Shown in pieces: positions 17,275-27,400 of a stretch of 64,000 nucleotides of DNA. The position numbers were made by a program, and so were the translations under genes. How positions within the stretch are numbered: the stretch's first letter is position 1; each line of letters starts with the position of its first letter. Below the pieces are notes generated by a model, which was given only the letters and a program-made list of their open reading frames with translations, was not told the origin of the DNA and ran no database searches. The DNA is from Hydrogenophaga sp. (lineage in GTDB: Bacteria > Pseudomonadota > Gammaproteobacteria > Burkholderiales > Burkholderiaceae_C): assembly GCF_030373225.1 (NCBI RefSeq), contig NZ_JAUCZG010000014.1, positions 1-64,000 on the forward strand, given 5' to 3'.

Positions 17275-18486
17275 ATGGGCCGGCCTGAGATGGTTGCCTT
17301 CGAACACCCCCACGGCATGCACCCACCGCAGTCGCAGTGGGAACTGCCCTTCTTCGACGCGCACCACCGCGCCATGGCACCGCGCCTGGCCGACTGGACA
17401 GCGCTGCAACACGTGAACGAAGCCGACGACCGCGCTGCCTGCCGCGACTGGGTGGCGCGGCTGGGCGAAGCGGGCTGGCTGCGCTACTGCGTGCCCGAGG
17501 CGCATGGCGGCGCCCTGCCCGCCCTCGATTCGCGTTCGCTGGTGATCCTGCGCGAGACGCTGGCCTTCCATTCCCCGCTGGCCGACTTCGCCTTTGCCAT
17601 GCAGGGGCTGGGAAGCGGCGTGATCACGCTCGCCGGCACGCCCGCGCAACAGGCGAACCACCTGCGCGACGTGGCGAGCGGCCAGCAGATCGCGGCCTTT
17701 GCGCTGAGCGAACCCGACGCCGGCTCCGACGTCGCCGCCATGACCACACAAGCCGTTCAGACCGCCGACGGCTGGACCTTGAACGGCACCAAGACCTGGA
17801 TCAGCAACGGCGATCTGGCCGACTTCTACCTGGTGTTCGCCAAGACCGACCCACAGGCCGGTGCGCGCGGCATCAGCGCCTTCATCGTGAAGGCCCGACA
17901 CCCGGGTCTGGACAGCAGCGAACACATCCACGTCATGGCGCCGCACCCGCTGGCCACGCTGCGTTTCACCGACTGCACGATCGCACCGGACGCGATGGTG
18001 GGTCCGCTGCACGGTGGCTTCAAGCTGGCCATGCAGACACTGGACATCTTCCGCGCGTCGGTCGCCGCGGCCGCGCTCGGCATGGCGCGCCGCGCGTTCG
18101 CTGAAAGCGTCGCGCAGGCCAGACGCCGCCAGATGTTCGGCCAGCGGCTGGCCGACTTCCAGCTCACACAGGCGCGCCTGGGCGAGATGAGCGCCCTGAT
18201 CGACGCTGCCGCCCTGCTCACCTACCGCGCAGCCTGGCAGCGCGACTGCAGCGCCACCCAGGGCATGGGCACGGCGGCCTACACCACGGCGGCGGCCGCC
18301 GCCAAGCTCACCGCCACCGAGAACGCGCAGCGCGTGATCGACATGGCCGTGCAGCTGTTTGGCGGACGCGGCGTGCAGGTGGGCCAGAAGGTCGAGAGCC
18401 TGTACCGCGACATCCGCTCGCTGCGCATCTACGAAGGTGCCAGCGAGGTGCAACTGCTGATCCTCGGGAAGGCCGCACTGAAATGA
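17275..18486 (+). CDS. Acyl-CoA dehydrogenase family protein
   Basis: An FAD-dependent acyl-CoA dehydrogenase of about 403 residues. Motifs: [15 protein letters not shown] (FAD and substrate contacts), [13 protein letters not shown], the [16 protein letters not shown] helix and the C-terminal [12 protein letters not shown], where the YEG glutamate region is conserved. The start is uncertain: ATGs at 17275, 17290 and 17317 all lack a clear Shine-Dalgarno sequence and the dispersed repeat lies just upstream. In the operon it probably oxidises a cyclic or ring-derived CoA ester. Its stop overlaps the ligase start (ATGA). Confidence 0.88.
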   Translation: MGRPEMVAFEHPHGMHPPQSQWELPFFDAHHRAMAPRLADWTALQHVNEADDRAACRDWVARLGEAGWLRYCVPEAHGGALPALDSRSLVILRETLAFHSPLADFAFAMQGLGSGVITLAGTPAQQANHLRDVASGQQIAAFALSEPDAGSDVAAMTTQAVQTADGWTLNGTKTWISNGDLADFYLVFAKTDPQAGARGISAFIVKARHPGLDSSEHIHVMAPHPLATLRFTDCTIAPDAMVGPLHGGFKLAMQTLDIFRASVAAAALGMARRAFAESVAQARRRQMFGQRLADFQLTQARLGEMSALIDAAALLTYRAAWQRDCSATQGMGTAAYTTAAAAAKLTATENAQRVIDMAVQLFGGRGVQVGQKVESLYRDIRSLRIYEGASEVQLLILGKAALK

Positions 18487-20132
18487 ACCACACGGCCTTT
18501 CCTTCCGCCCAGGCAGACCACTTCGTGCACGATCACCTGCCGCCGCCCGGGCAATGGCCCGAGTTGCGCTTCGACCGGCCCGAATTGCAGTTCCCGGCGC
18601 AGGTCAATGCGGTGCAGGCGTTGTTCGAGCGCGCGCGCCGTGCCGGTCATGCCGGGCGTCCCCTGTTCCGAAGTGAAGAGCACAGCCTGAGCTACGCGCA
18701 GGCGCAGACCGAGGTCAACCGCATCGCCAACGCCCTCACCGTGGATCTCGGCCTGGTGCCCGGCAACCGCGTGCTGCTGCGCGGTGGCAATTCGGTGGCC
18801 ATGGCACTGGCCTGGCTGGCCACGGTGCAGGCCGGTCTGGTGGCGGTGGCGACCATGCCGCTGCTGCGTGCCAAAGAGCTCGGCGCCATCATCGCCAAGG
18901 CAAAGCCCTCGGTTGCGCTGTGCGACGCAAAACTGCAGGACGAACTCAAGGCCGCACTGGCCGCCGATCCGGACACCTCGGGCATGTCGCTGCTGGTGTT
19001 CAACACCGGCGGCGCCGACGTGCCCCATTCGCTGGAGACCCTGGCTGCCCGCCAGAGCGAGCACAGCATCCCCTGCACCACCGCGGCCACCGACATCGCG
19101 CTGCTGGCCTTCACCTCTGGCACCACCGGCACGCCCAAGGCCGCCGTGCACAGCCACCGCGACCTGCTCGCCGCCTGTGAAACCTGGCCGCGCCATGTGT
19201 TGCGCGCCACGCCCGACGACATCGTGGTGGGCTCGCCGCCGCTGGCCTTCACCTTCGGCCTGGGCGGTCTGCTGGTGTTTCCCATGTGGGCCGGCGCCAG
19301 CGTGTATTTCCCCTCCATCGCCTACACGCCCGAGGCCATGGTGCAGCTCATCGCCCGCGTGGGCGCCACCATCTGCTACACCGCACCGACCTTCTACCGG
19401 CAGATGGCTGCGTTCGCAAAACTGCACGGCATCGGCCAGCTGCGCATCAGTGTGAGCGCCGGCGAGGGCCTGCCCGACGCCACGCGACAGCTCTGGAAAA
19501 AGGCCACCGGGCTGGAGATGATCGACGGCATCGGTGCCACCGAGATGTTCCACATCTTCATCTCCTCAGCCCCGGAATCGGTGCGCCGCGGTGCCATCGG
19601 CCAGGTGGTGCCGGGCTACACGGCGCGCGTGGTGAATGACGCCGGCGAACCCTTGCCTGCCGGTGAAGTGGGCAGGCTTGCCGTGATCGGACCCACCGGC
19701 TGCCGCTACCTCGACGACGCGCGCCAGACGCAGTACGTGGCGGCCGGCTGGAACTTCCCTGGCGATGCCTTCCGCATGGACGCCGACGGCTATTTTTTCT
19801 ACCAGGCCCGCACCGACGACATGATCATCACCGCCGGCTACAACGTGGCCGGACCGGAGGTGGAAGCCGCGCTGATGCAGCACCCGGCCGTGGCCGAATG
19901 CGGCGTGGTGGGCAAGCCCGACGACGAGCGCGGCCAGATCGTGCTGGCCTTCGTGGTGCTCAAGCCCGGCGAAACCGCCGACGCCCTGCAGGTCAAGGCG
20001 CTGCAAGACCATGTGAAACACAGCCTCGCTCCCTACAAGTACCCGCGCGAGGTGGTCTTCGTGGACCAGCTGCCGCGCACCGAAACCGGCAAGTTGCAGC
20101 GTTTTGCCTTGCGCCAGCGCGCGGGTACCTGA
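18483..20132 (+). CDS. Aryl-CoA ligase (2-aminobenzoate/benzoate-CoA ligase type)
   Basis: A 549-residue ANL-superfamily ligase of the benzoate-CoA ligase group. Motifs: phosphate loop [19 protein letters not shown], hinge and substrate region [21 protein letters not shown]5 [12 protein letters not shown]8 [21 protein letters not shown] and the catalytic-lysine region [12 protein letters not shown]. Start overlaps the dehydrogenase stop by 4 bp. It would activate the substrate acid (anthranilate or a similar benzoate) to the CoA ester used by the fusion monooxygenase. Substrate choice is inferred from the operon. Confidence 0.9.
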   Translation: MNHTAFPSAQADHFVHDHLPPPGQWPELRFDRPELQFPAQVNAVQALFERARRAGHAGRPLFRSEEHSLSYAQAQTEVNRIANALTVDLGLVPGNRVLLRGGNSVAMALAWLATVQAGLVAVATMPLLRAKELGAIIAKAKPSVALCDAKLQDELKAALAADPDTSGMSLLVFNTGGADVPHSLETLAARQSEHSIPCTTAATDIALLAFTSGTTGTPKAAVHSHRDLLAACETWPRHVLRATPDDIVVGSPPLAFTFGLGGLLVFPMWAGASVYFPSIAYTPEAMVQLIARVGATICYTAPTFYRQMAAFAKLHGIGQLRISVSAGEGLPDATRQLWKKATGLEMIDGIGATEMFHIFISSAPESVRRGAIGQVVPGYTARVVNDAGEPLPAGEVGRLAVIGPTGCRYLDDARQTQYVAAGWNFPGDAFRMDADGYFFYQARTDDMIITAGYNVAGPEVEAALMQHPAVAECGVVGKPDDERGQIVLAFVVLKPGETADALQVKALQDHVKHSLAPYKYPREVVFVDQLPRTETGKLQRFALRQRAGT

Positions 20133-20196
20133 CACCCCTCGCCTGGTCTGGCGGCCCCATCCACCACCTCTGTTTTCCTGAAACGACGGCTCTCAC

Positions 20197-20589
20197 ATGA
20201 AACACCTCCAACCGCCCGGCTGGGCTGCCCCCAGGGGATACGCCAACGGCATCGCTGCGCGCGGCACCCACGTCTTCGTCGGCGGCCAGATCGGCTGGAA
20301 TGCCAGCCAGACGTTCGAGAGCGACGACTTCATCCAGCAGACCCGCCAGGCGCTGCTGAACATCCGCGAGGTGCTGGCCTGCGCCGACGCCGAGCCGCAG
20401 CACATGGTGCGCATGACCTGGTACATCACCGACCGCGTGGAATACAACGCCCGCCTGCGCGAACTCGGCGAGGTGTACCGCGAGGTCATGGGCAAGAACT
20501 TTCCGGCCATGACCTGTGTGGAAGTGAGCGCGCTGGTGGAGGCGCGGGCCCGGGTGGAGATCGAGGTGACGGCGGTCGTGCCGGACTGA
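20197..20589 (+). CDS. RidA/YjgF family protein
   Basis: A 130-residue member of the RidA (YjgF/YER057c/UK114) family. It has RGTHVFVGGQIGWN near the N-terminus, the DDFIQQTRQALLNIREVL helix, MTWYITDRVEYN and the C-terminal PAMTCVEVSALVEARARVEIE, whose Arg-Val-Glu-Ile-Glu segment contains the residues that bind imino acids in RidA. RidA hydrolyses enamines/imines to ketones plus ammonia. It follows the ligase by 64 bp and is probably in the same operon, where an enamine CoA ester could be its substrate (inference). Confidence 0.88.
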   Translation: MKHLQPPGWAAPRGYANGIAARGTHVFVGGQIGWNASQTFESDDFIQQTRQALLNIREVLACADAEPQHMVRMTWYITDRVEYNARLRELGEVYREVMGKNFPAMTCVEVSALVEARARVEIEVTAVVPD

Positions 20590-20657
20590 CGGGGAGACCA
20601 GCGGCCAGGTCGTCCAACCGCCCCGGGGCGTGGCAGCCGCGGCATTCAAGCGCTGCA

Positions 20658-21863
20658 TCAGCCCGGCAGACGGCCGAACTCACTTTCGGGGTCGATCACC
20701 TGCGCCGGCAGGCTGATGGCGAACACACAGCCCGCGTCGGACGCCGATTCGCACCAGATGCGCCCGCCGTGCCGCTCGACGATGCGCTGCGCCAGCGCCA
20801 GGCCGGTCCCGATGCCCTCGTAGTCCATGGAATGGTGCTGGCGCTGGAACAGCGCAAACAGGTTGGGCGCATGTTCCAGATCAAAGCCCACGCCGTTGTC
20901 GCGCACAAAAACCACCCGCTCGCCGGAGCTGTCGGCCCACTGACCCACCTCGATGCGGGCCAGGGGGCGGGTGCGGGTGAAGCTCACCGCGTTCTGCAGC
21001 AGGTTGCGCAATACCTCGGCCAGCAGGATCGCGTCGCCACGCACCTGGGGCAGATCGTCATCGATCACCCACTCGATCGCGCGCGCCGGGTGCTCCGCCT
21101 GAAGGTGCCGCACCACGCCATGCACCAGCGGGCTCAAGGGAACCTGCTGCCGGGCCAGCGACACCCGCCCCATGCGGGCGTACTCCAGCAGTCCTTCGAT
21201 CATCAGGCCCATGCGTTTGCTGGCCTTGGCGATGGAAGCCTGGTACTGCAACAGCTGGCTGTCGCCGTTCGGTCCGATCCGCTCCTGGGCGAGCGCAACG
21301 AAACTGGAGATGTGGCGCAGCGGCGCGCGCAGGTCGTGCGAGACGCTGTGCGAGAAGACGTCGATGTCCCGGTTCGCCGCCACCAGCTGGTTGGTGCGCC
21401 GGGCCACCCGCTCCTCGAGTGTCCGCTTGAGCTCGGCCAACTGGTGCTCGGCGCGGCTGCGCTCGGTGGCGTCCACCACCACCGCACTGGCGCACAGAAA
21501 CTGCCCCTGGGCACCGAGCACCGGCTCCACGCCGAACTCGGCCCGAAACACCCTGCCTTGCGGCCCCGCCAGGTCCAGCTCCAGGGGAGCGACCGCGCGA
21601 CCACGGGCCAGCAAGGCGAGATGCGCGCCGAGCAACGCGCGCGAATGCGCGTCGTCCAGGCCCACGAGCGTGAGGAAGTCGGTGGCCTGCGTCGGCCGAC
21701 CCGACTCGATCGCGGTGGCATCCAGTGCCAGCCATCGGACCAGGGTGCGGTTGATGTGGACCACGCTCAGCCCGGCGTCAACGCAGACCAGCCCGCAGGC
21801 GGCATGGTCGTAGAGCGCGTCAGGGCCCGTGGAGCGTTCAGGAAAGGCCGACGTGTTGTCCAT
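20658..21863 (-). CDS. PAS-domain sensor histidine kinase (orphan)
   Basis: A 401-residue cytoplasmic kinase without membrane segments. A PAS domain (about 15-130) starts LYDHAACGLVCVDAGLSVVHINRTL. A coiled linker leads to HisKA with the phospho-acceptor in FSHSVSHDLRAPLRHISSF (about 190) and an HATPase with N box LLQNAVSFTR, G1 VRDNGVGFD and G2 GIGTGLALAQRIVERHGG. The DLRAPLRHI box is typical of phytochrome-like kinases. The ATG at 21863 is followed directly by the natural PAS N-terminus. No response regulator gene is adjacent. Confidence 0.9.
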   Translation of the reverse strand: MDNTSAFPERSTGPDALYDHAACGLVCVDAGLSVVHINRTLVRWLALDATAIESGRPTQATDFLTLVGLDDAHSRALLGAHLALLARGRAVAPLELDLAGPQGRVFRAEFGVEPVLGAQGQFLCASAVVVDATERSRAEHQLAELKRTLEERVARRTNQLVAANRDIDVFSHSVSHDLRAPLRHISSFVALAQERIGPNGDSQLLQYQASIAKASKRMGLMIEGLLEYARMGRVSLARQQVPLSPLVHGVVRHLQAEHPARAIEWVIDDDLPQVRGDAILLAEVLRNLLQNAVSFTRTRPLARIEVGQWADSSGERVVFVRDNGVGFDLEHAPNLFALFQRQHHSMDYEGIGTGLALAQRIVERHGGRIWCESASDAGCVFAISLPAQVIDPESEFGRLPG

Positions 21864-22122
21864 GGCGTCTCGCTCGTGTGGGGTGCAGGAAGGGCGATCG
21901 GCAGACCCGGCCCGGGCCCCTTGATGGGCGCGCCGGCGGTTCCGGATTTCAGTATCGGCCAAAAGGTCGGGAAAAGTGTCCCCTTTTTGACCAGGAAAGC
22001 CGGTGCCATCCCGCTGCGCCCATGTGGGGCCCGGCCCCTGATGGTTCATTAGCTGTTCTGATGAATCAGCTGGTTCAGCTGAGGATCGCTTAAAATGCGG
22101 GTTAACCCTAGTGAGCTCCCTG

Positions 22123-22317
22123 ATGTTGAAGTACCTCCAAACCCTTTTCCAGACGCCCCGTTTCCCGGTCGGCGTTCGTGTCAACCGCCTCCACCAGGGC
22201 AGCCTGGACCGCACAGACGGCCGCGTCGTGGCCCAGACCGCCGACGGCGTCCTGGTCGAATGGCCCCGCAACGGCAGCGGCTGGGAGCGCCCGCACGCGC
22301 TGTGCCAGCAGGGCTGA
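22123..22317 (+). CDS. Small hypothetical protein
   Basis: A 64-residue protein starting MLKYLQTLFQ, with basic and Trp-containing central part and VLVEWPRNGSGWERPHAL near the end. A GTG at 22111 in frame is an alternative start. It looks like a small SH3-like beta protein (alternating Val/Gly/Trp), but I do not recognise a family. It stands alone, ends 20 bp before a strong bidirectional terminator, and keeps the GC-rich third-position bias of real genes here; this supports it being expressed. Confidence 0.6.
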   Translation: MLKYLQTLFQTPRFPVGVRVNRLHQGSLDRTDGRVVAQTADGVLVEWPRNGSGWERPHALCQQG

Positions 22318-22336
22318 TCACCGACGCCGCGCCGCA

Positions 22337-22380
22337 GGCCCATGAAAAACGCCAGCTTTCGCTGGCGTTTTTCATGGGCC
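22337..22380. terminator. Bidirectional rho-independent terminator with a perfect 20 bp stem
   Basis: Arms 22337-22356 and 22361-22380 pair perfectly around a TTTC loop. Runs of five A and five T in the stem let it act on both strands. It separates the small gene at 22123 (plus) from the convergent receptor gene ending at 22393 (minus). Confidence 0.88.
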
Positions 22381-22392
22381 CGATGCGGGCAT

Positions 22393-23544
22393 TCAGGTGC
22401 GCACGCGTCCGTCGCCCGTCAGCATGGACAACTCGGCGTAGCGCGAGGCCACGTGGTTGGTCGGGCTCAGCGAAATCGAGTACCCCCCCATGGACGTGTT
22501 GCCGATCGACTCCAGGCCGCTGATGAGGCTGTCGCGCGAGATGCGCGAGCCGGCCCGGCGCAGGCCTTCGGCGAACAGCTTGGCGGCCAGGAAACCCTCC
22601 ATGCTGGAGAAGTTGGCCTGAACCTTGTTGCCACCTTTGGCGATGGCCTCCTGAAACTCACGCGAGATCGGTTTGGACGCCGTGTACGGCGTGGGCATCA
22701 CCTGGGACACGACCACCCCGGCGCCGTCCTTGCCCAGTTCGTCGGCCAGCGCCTGCGTGCCCACGAAGGACACGTTGTAGAAAGTACCGCCGTATCCTGC
22801 GGCCTTGGCCGCGCGGATGTAGGCCGCACACGACTTGTAGGCACTGATCTGCACCACCGCATCGGGCTTGGCCGCATTGATCTTCTCGACCGCCTGCGCC
22901 ACTTCCACCGAGTTGCGCTCCACCGTGGCCGTGGCCACCGGCTCCAGGTTGCGGGCCTTCAGCGCGAGCACCGTGCCGTCGAGTCCGGCCTTGCCGTAGG
23001 CGTCGTTCTGGTGGAACACCGCGATCTTCTTCAGACCGAGGTTGGTGAGCTGGCGCACGATCAGCTCGGTCTCGTCGTTGTACGAAGCGCGCAGGTGAAA
23101 GGCGAGCCGGTTGAACGGCTGGCGCAGGCCCATGGCGCCGGTGAAGGGCGCGAAGAAGGGGAGTTCGGCCTTGAAGGCCAGCGGCAACGCGGCCACGCTG
23201 GTGGGTGTGCCGATGTAGCCAAACAGCGCGAACACATCGGCTGCAATCAGCTTGTTGGTGTTTTCGGCACAGCGGTCGGGCTCGTAGCCGTCGTCGAGTT
23301 GCAGGATCTCGATGCGCTGCTGGTTCACCCCGCCCTGGCCGTTGATCTGGTCGAAATACAGCTTGGCACCCGCGTGGAACTGGATGCCCAGCTGCGCTGC
23401 GGCACCGGTGAAGGCCGCCGACTGGCCCAGCACGATGCGGTTGCCCGATTGCGCACGCAAGCCCGGTGCGCCGAGTGCGGCAACACCAGCGACGAATCCC
23501 GTGAAATGGCGGCGGGTGAGACCCGAAGCGGAGGAAGGTGTCAT
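22393..23544 (-). CDS. Orphan branched-chain-type ABC transporter substrate-binding protein
   Basis: A 383-residue Peripla_BP_6 receptor. N-terminal signal with TRRHFTGFVAGVAALGAPG (twin-arginine-like) and cleavage near LRAQS; then IVLGQSAAFTGAAAQLG, YFDQINGQGGVNQQRIEI, LFGYIGTPTSVAA and IAVFHQNDAYGKAGLDG. The ATG at 23544 gives the natural signal peptide; in-frame codons upstream do not. No permease or ATPase genes are nearby, so it either feeds another Liv system or is a sensor accessory. Ligand unknown. Confidence 0.9.
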   Translation of the reverse strand: MTPSSASGLTRRHFTGFVAGVAALGAPGLRAQSGNRIVLGQSAAFTGAAAQLGIQFHAGAKLYFDQINGQGGVNQQRIEILQLDDGYEPDRCAENTNKLIAADVFALFGYIGTPTSVAALPLAFKAELPFFAPFTGAMGLRQPFNRLAFHLRASYNDETELIVRQLTNLGLKKIAVFHQNDAYGKAGLDGTVLALKARNLEPVATATVERNSVEVAQAVEKINAAKPDAVVQISAYKSCAAYIRAAKAAGYGGTFYNVSFVGTQALADELGKDGAGVVVSQVMPTPYTASKPISREFQEAIAKGGNKVQANFSSMEGFLAAKLFAEGLRRAGSRISRDSLISGLESIGNTSMGGYSISLSPTNHVASRYAELSMLTGDGRVRT

Positions 23545-23888
23545 GGGGTGGATGGCTCCAGAAAAGGCATCGGAGGCCGCGTCGGGAGGCACTCCCCGCC
23601 GACGCGCACATTGCAAACATTTGTATCACTCGATGCTACCCACCCCCGTACCGTGTGCCGAGGCACTTGGTCCACCCATTCAACCGCTCATCGGGCTGTG
23701 CGCCGCTCGTGCGCGCCGACAAGGCCCGGGTGGAGTTGGTGGGCGGGGGTGGTGGGACCTTGCAAGGCGGGCCCGCCTGCGGGCTCCGCAGGATGGGTCC
23801 TTACCTTGCACTGCAACATCCCCCACATGTGGTGGGCCCGGCGTGGGCCGCGTGATAGTTTGCACGCTTCGCCGCAGCAGAGCCCGCC
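23545..23888. other. Intergenic region without a gene (promoters of two divergent genes)
   Basis: A 344 bp gap between the receptor (minus) and the DUF1810 gene (plus). No convincing ORF. It contains a G-rich run on the plus strand (23728-23756: G3, G3, G5 and G3 tracts) that could fold as a G-quadruplex, and the palindrome CCACATGTGG at 23823-23832. No clear sigma-70 boxes. Confidence 0.5.
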
Positions 23889-24383
23889 ATGAACCTCCAA
23901 CGATTTCTCGACGCCCAGGAACCGGTGTACGCACAGGCGCTGGAAGAACTCAGGGCGGGTCGCAAGCACAGCCACTGGATCTGGTTCGTCTTTCCCCAGC
24001 ACCGCGGCCTGGGCAGCAGCCAGAAGGCGCAGTTTTACGGCATCGAATGTCTCGACGAAGCCCGCGCCTACCAGAAACACCCGGTGCTGGGCCGCCGCCT
24101 GCACGAGTGCACGACCGCCGTGTTGCGCCACACCCAGCAGGCGGCCAGCCAGATCCTGGGCGTTCCTGACGATCTCAAGTTTTTCTCCTGCATGACCCTG
24201 TTCAGCGAAGCCGCCCCGCAGGAACTGGTCTTCCGTCTGGCACTGCAGGCCTTCTTCAACGGTTCGAAAGACCCGGAAACCCTGCGCCTGTGCGGCCTCG
24301 CCAGCAGCTCCGCGCCCGGCGCGCGACCCGACGGCCCACCCCAGCAAAACCTGTCGGCTGCATCGCTCTGGCCGATGCGCTGA
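23889..24383 (+). CDS. DUF1810 domain-containing protein
   Basis: A 164-residue protein of the DUF1810 family. It has LQRFLDAQEPVYAQALEEL, the invariant KHSHWIWFVFPQHRGLGSS, ARAYQKHPVLGRRLHEC and DDLKFFSCMTLF. Function of the family is unknown and no catalytic triad is obvious; the His/Trp-rich SHWIWF block is the conserved core. The last 25 residues are low-complexity and extend beyond the usual family end (about 140). Monocistronic. Confidence 0.9.
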   Translation: MNLQRFLDAQEPVYAQALEELRAGRKHSHWIWFVFPQHRGLGSSQKAQFYGIECLDEARAYQKHPVLGRRLHECTTAVLRHTQQAASQILGVPDDLKFFSCMTLFSEAAPQELVFRLALQAFFNGSKDPETLRLCGLASSSAPGARPDGPPQQNLSAASLWPMR

Positions 24384-24441
24384 CCGGCCGCCCTGGCCGG
24401 CGGCAGGACCGCCTCACCCGGCCCGGCGCCACCGCAGCGGG

Positions 24442-27400
24442 TCACACCGCGCTGTTGTGCGGGATCAGGCCGGCGGCTTCCTCGAAATCGAGTGTGTCGA
24501 GCAAATCCGACAGGCGCTGCACCGGTGCCGGCCCCAGCCGCGCGGCCAGTGCGCCGCGCTGCCCGGCAAAAAACGACAGGGCTTCCAGGTTCTGGTCGAG
24601 CAGCAGCTGGCGGAACTGCGCCAGCGCTGGATCACCGATCGCACTGGCGCCCTGAACGACGGTTCCGGAGGCAGGCTGCGGGCTGCACAGCTCGCCGGTG
24701 GCTTCTTCGAGTTCGGCCAGCGCAGCGCACAGCGGTGGCCACTGCTGCAGCACCGCGTTCCAGGGAGACTGGGCACGCAGCAGGTCCTCCAGCACCCGCG
24801 CCGCAGCGGCCAGCGGGCGCGCTTCCACCATGCCGGCACCGCCCTTGAGCTTGTGCATGCGGGCGGCCATCGATGCGCGCGCAACCGCGTCGGCGCTGGC
24901 CGGCAGCGGCTCGCGCTGCAACGGCCCGAACTCGTCGAGCAGTCGTCGCAGCGAGCGGCGCAACAGCGCTTCATCGCCCCCCATGCGATCGAGCGCGGCG
25001 CGGTGGTCCATGCACCGGACCGCGCCCCACGGGCCCGGATCGGAGGGCGCGGCTGCCGGTGCCGGTGCCGGCGGCAAGGCACTGACCGCCTCGCCGCTGC
25101 TGCGGGCGCGCTCGATGTGTTCGCGCAGAACCTGCTGCAGTTGCAACAGGTTGAGCTCCTTGCTCAAGAAGTCGTTCATGCCGGCGGCCAGCGCGTCATG
25201 CCGGTCATCCGGCCGGGTGCCCGCGCTCAGGGCAATCACCGGCAGCGTGATCAGGGCCAGTTCGCCCCGGATGCGGCGGGTGGTCTCCAGCCCGTCCATG
25301 TCGGGCATCTGCACGTCCATCAGCACCGCATCGAAGCGCCGGGGCCAGCTGGCCAGGTGCGTCAGTGCCTGGGCGCCTGAACGGGCGCAGGTGGCCACCG
25401 CCCCCAGGCGCTGCAACTGGTGGCGGGTGATATCGAGGTTGATGTCGCTGTCGTCCACCAGCAGGATCTGCAGGCCCTGCAACGCGGGCGCCGCGGTTGG
25501 CACCGGCGGTGCCGACGGCTTCCCTGCGCTGGCGTCGTCGGTCGGCGGCGCCAGCGCATCATGCAGCGCGCGCAAGGGTGCCGGATCGAAGCCCCTCAGC
25601 AGGCGCAAGGCTTCTTCCCCGTGCGATGCCTGGCGGGCCGAAGCCAGCGCTTTTTCAGCTCGGGAGCCAAGGTCCACCAGCGGGGTGATGCCCAGCGTTG
25701 CGGCCAGGCCCTTGAGGGTGTGTGCCACGCGCGCACCAGACTTGAAGTCACCGGCCTGCAAACCCGTTTCCAGATCGCTCATCTGGCGCGCATGGTCGTC
25801 GATGAAGCGCCCGAGAAACCGCGCATAGGCCCGGGTGCTGCCGCCCATGCGGTGCAATGCGGCACCCAGGTCGATGCCCTGCGCGTCCGCCAACGCCAGC
25901 GCCTGCGCCGGCAGCACCGACCCCTCGATGGCGGCACCGCGTTCGCCAGCAGCGTCTGCGTGCCGGGCAGGTGCGGTGTGGCGCTGGATCGTGCGCACCA
26001 GTTGCGCCAGATCGAAGGGTTTTCCCACGTGGTCGCTCATGCCCGCCTGCAGGCTCGCTTCGCGGTCGCTGGCCATGGCGTTGGCGGTCATGGCGATCAC
26101 CGGCAAGGCGCCCAGGCCGAGTTCGCCGCGAATGCAGCGGGTCGCGGTGTAGCCGTCCATCACCGGCATCTGCACGTCCATGAGCACCAGGTCGAACGCC
26201 GCGCCGTCCGCGCCCAGCATGTCCACCGCGATCTGTCCATTGCCCGCCACGGTGACGCGTGCACCCTCGCCGGCCAGCAGCTCGCAGGCCACCTGCTGGT
26301 TGGTCTCGTTGTCTTCCACCAGCAGGATGTGCAGGCCCTGCAGTGCCTCCTGGCGCCGGGTCTGTGCGGTGGCAGCCGGGCCGCCGGCACGGTCTTCGCG
26401 GGCCAGCGTCAGCGCATCGGCCAGCATGGAGCCGGTGACGGGCTTGATCAGGTAACCGTCGAGCAGGTTCTTTTCCGTGCGGTCCTTGCTCTCCAGCCAT
26501 TCGCGGCCATGCGCCGTGACCATGATCAGCAGGTCCAGCGCCTCGCACAGCGGCGCCGACTTGAGCCGGCGCGCCGATTCCCAGCCATCAAGACCGGGCA
26601 TGTGCCAGTCCATGAACACGGCATCGAAGCGCCGTCCACGCTGGCGTGCCTGCGTCAGGCGCTCGATGGCCTCTTCTCCGCTGGCCACCACCTCCACCCG
26701 CCAGCCATTGGCCCGGGCCATGGACGACAGGGTGTCGCGGGCGATGTCGCTGTCGTCCACGATCAACACGTCCAGTGCACGCCCGGCAGGCTCGGTCTGC
26801 AGGCCCTGCCCCGCCGCCGGCAACTGCAGCGCGATGGAAAAGCGGAACACGGTTCCGCGTCCGACCTCGCTGTGCAGCGAGAGCTCGCCACCCATCATGG
26901 CCACCAGGCGCTGGCAGATCACCAGCCCCAGGCCGGTGCCACCGAAGCGGCGAGTCGTCGTGGCCTCGGCCTGCGTGAAGCCCTCGAAAATGCGGGCCTG
27001 GTTTTCCGGCGCAATGCCGATGCCGGTGTCGCGCACGGCCACATCGAGCATCACCTGCGCCTCGCCCACGCGCCGCGCGCGCAACGACACCACCACCTCG
27101 CCAAAGTCGGTGAACTTGATGGCATTGCCGGCCAGGTTCATCAGGATCTGGCGCAGGCGCAGGGCGTCGCCGACGAGCACCGGAGGCACATCGGCGCCGA
27201 TGTCGAACAGCACCTCGATCTCCTTCTCGCCAACGCTGGCCGACAGCACGGTGGCCAGTTCGCGCAACACGTGGTCCAGGTTGAAAGGGTAGGGATCGAG
27301 CGTGAGCTTGCCCGCCTCGACCTTGGAGAAATCGAGGATGTCGTTGAGCAGGCCGAGCAGCGATCGCGCCGCGTTTTCGGTCTTCGCGGCGTAGTCGAGC

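Noticed and set aside
21961-21988. Hairpin AAAAGG..GGGA/TCCC..CTTTTT upstream of the PAS kinase
   Set aside because: Imperfect stem in a region between two divergent genes, so not a useful terminator position; no clear operator either.
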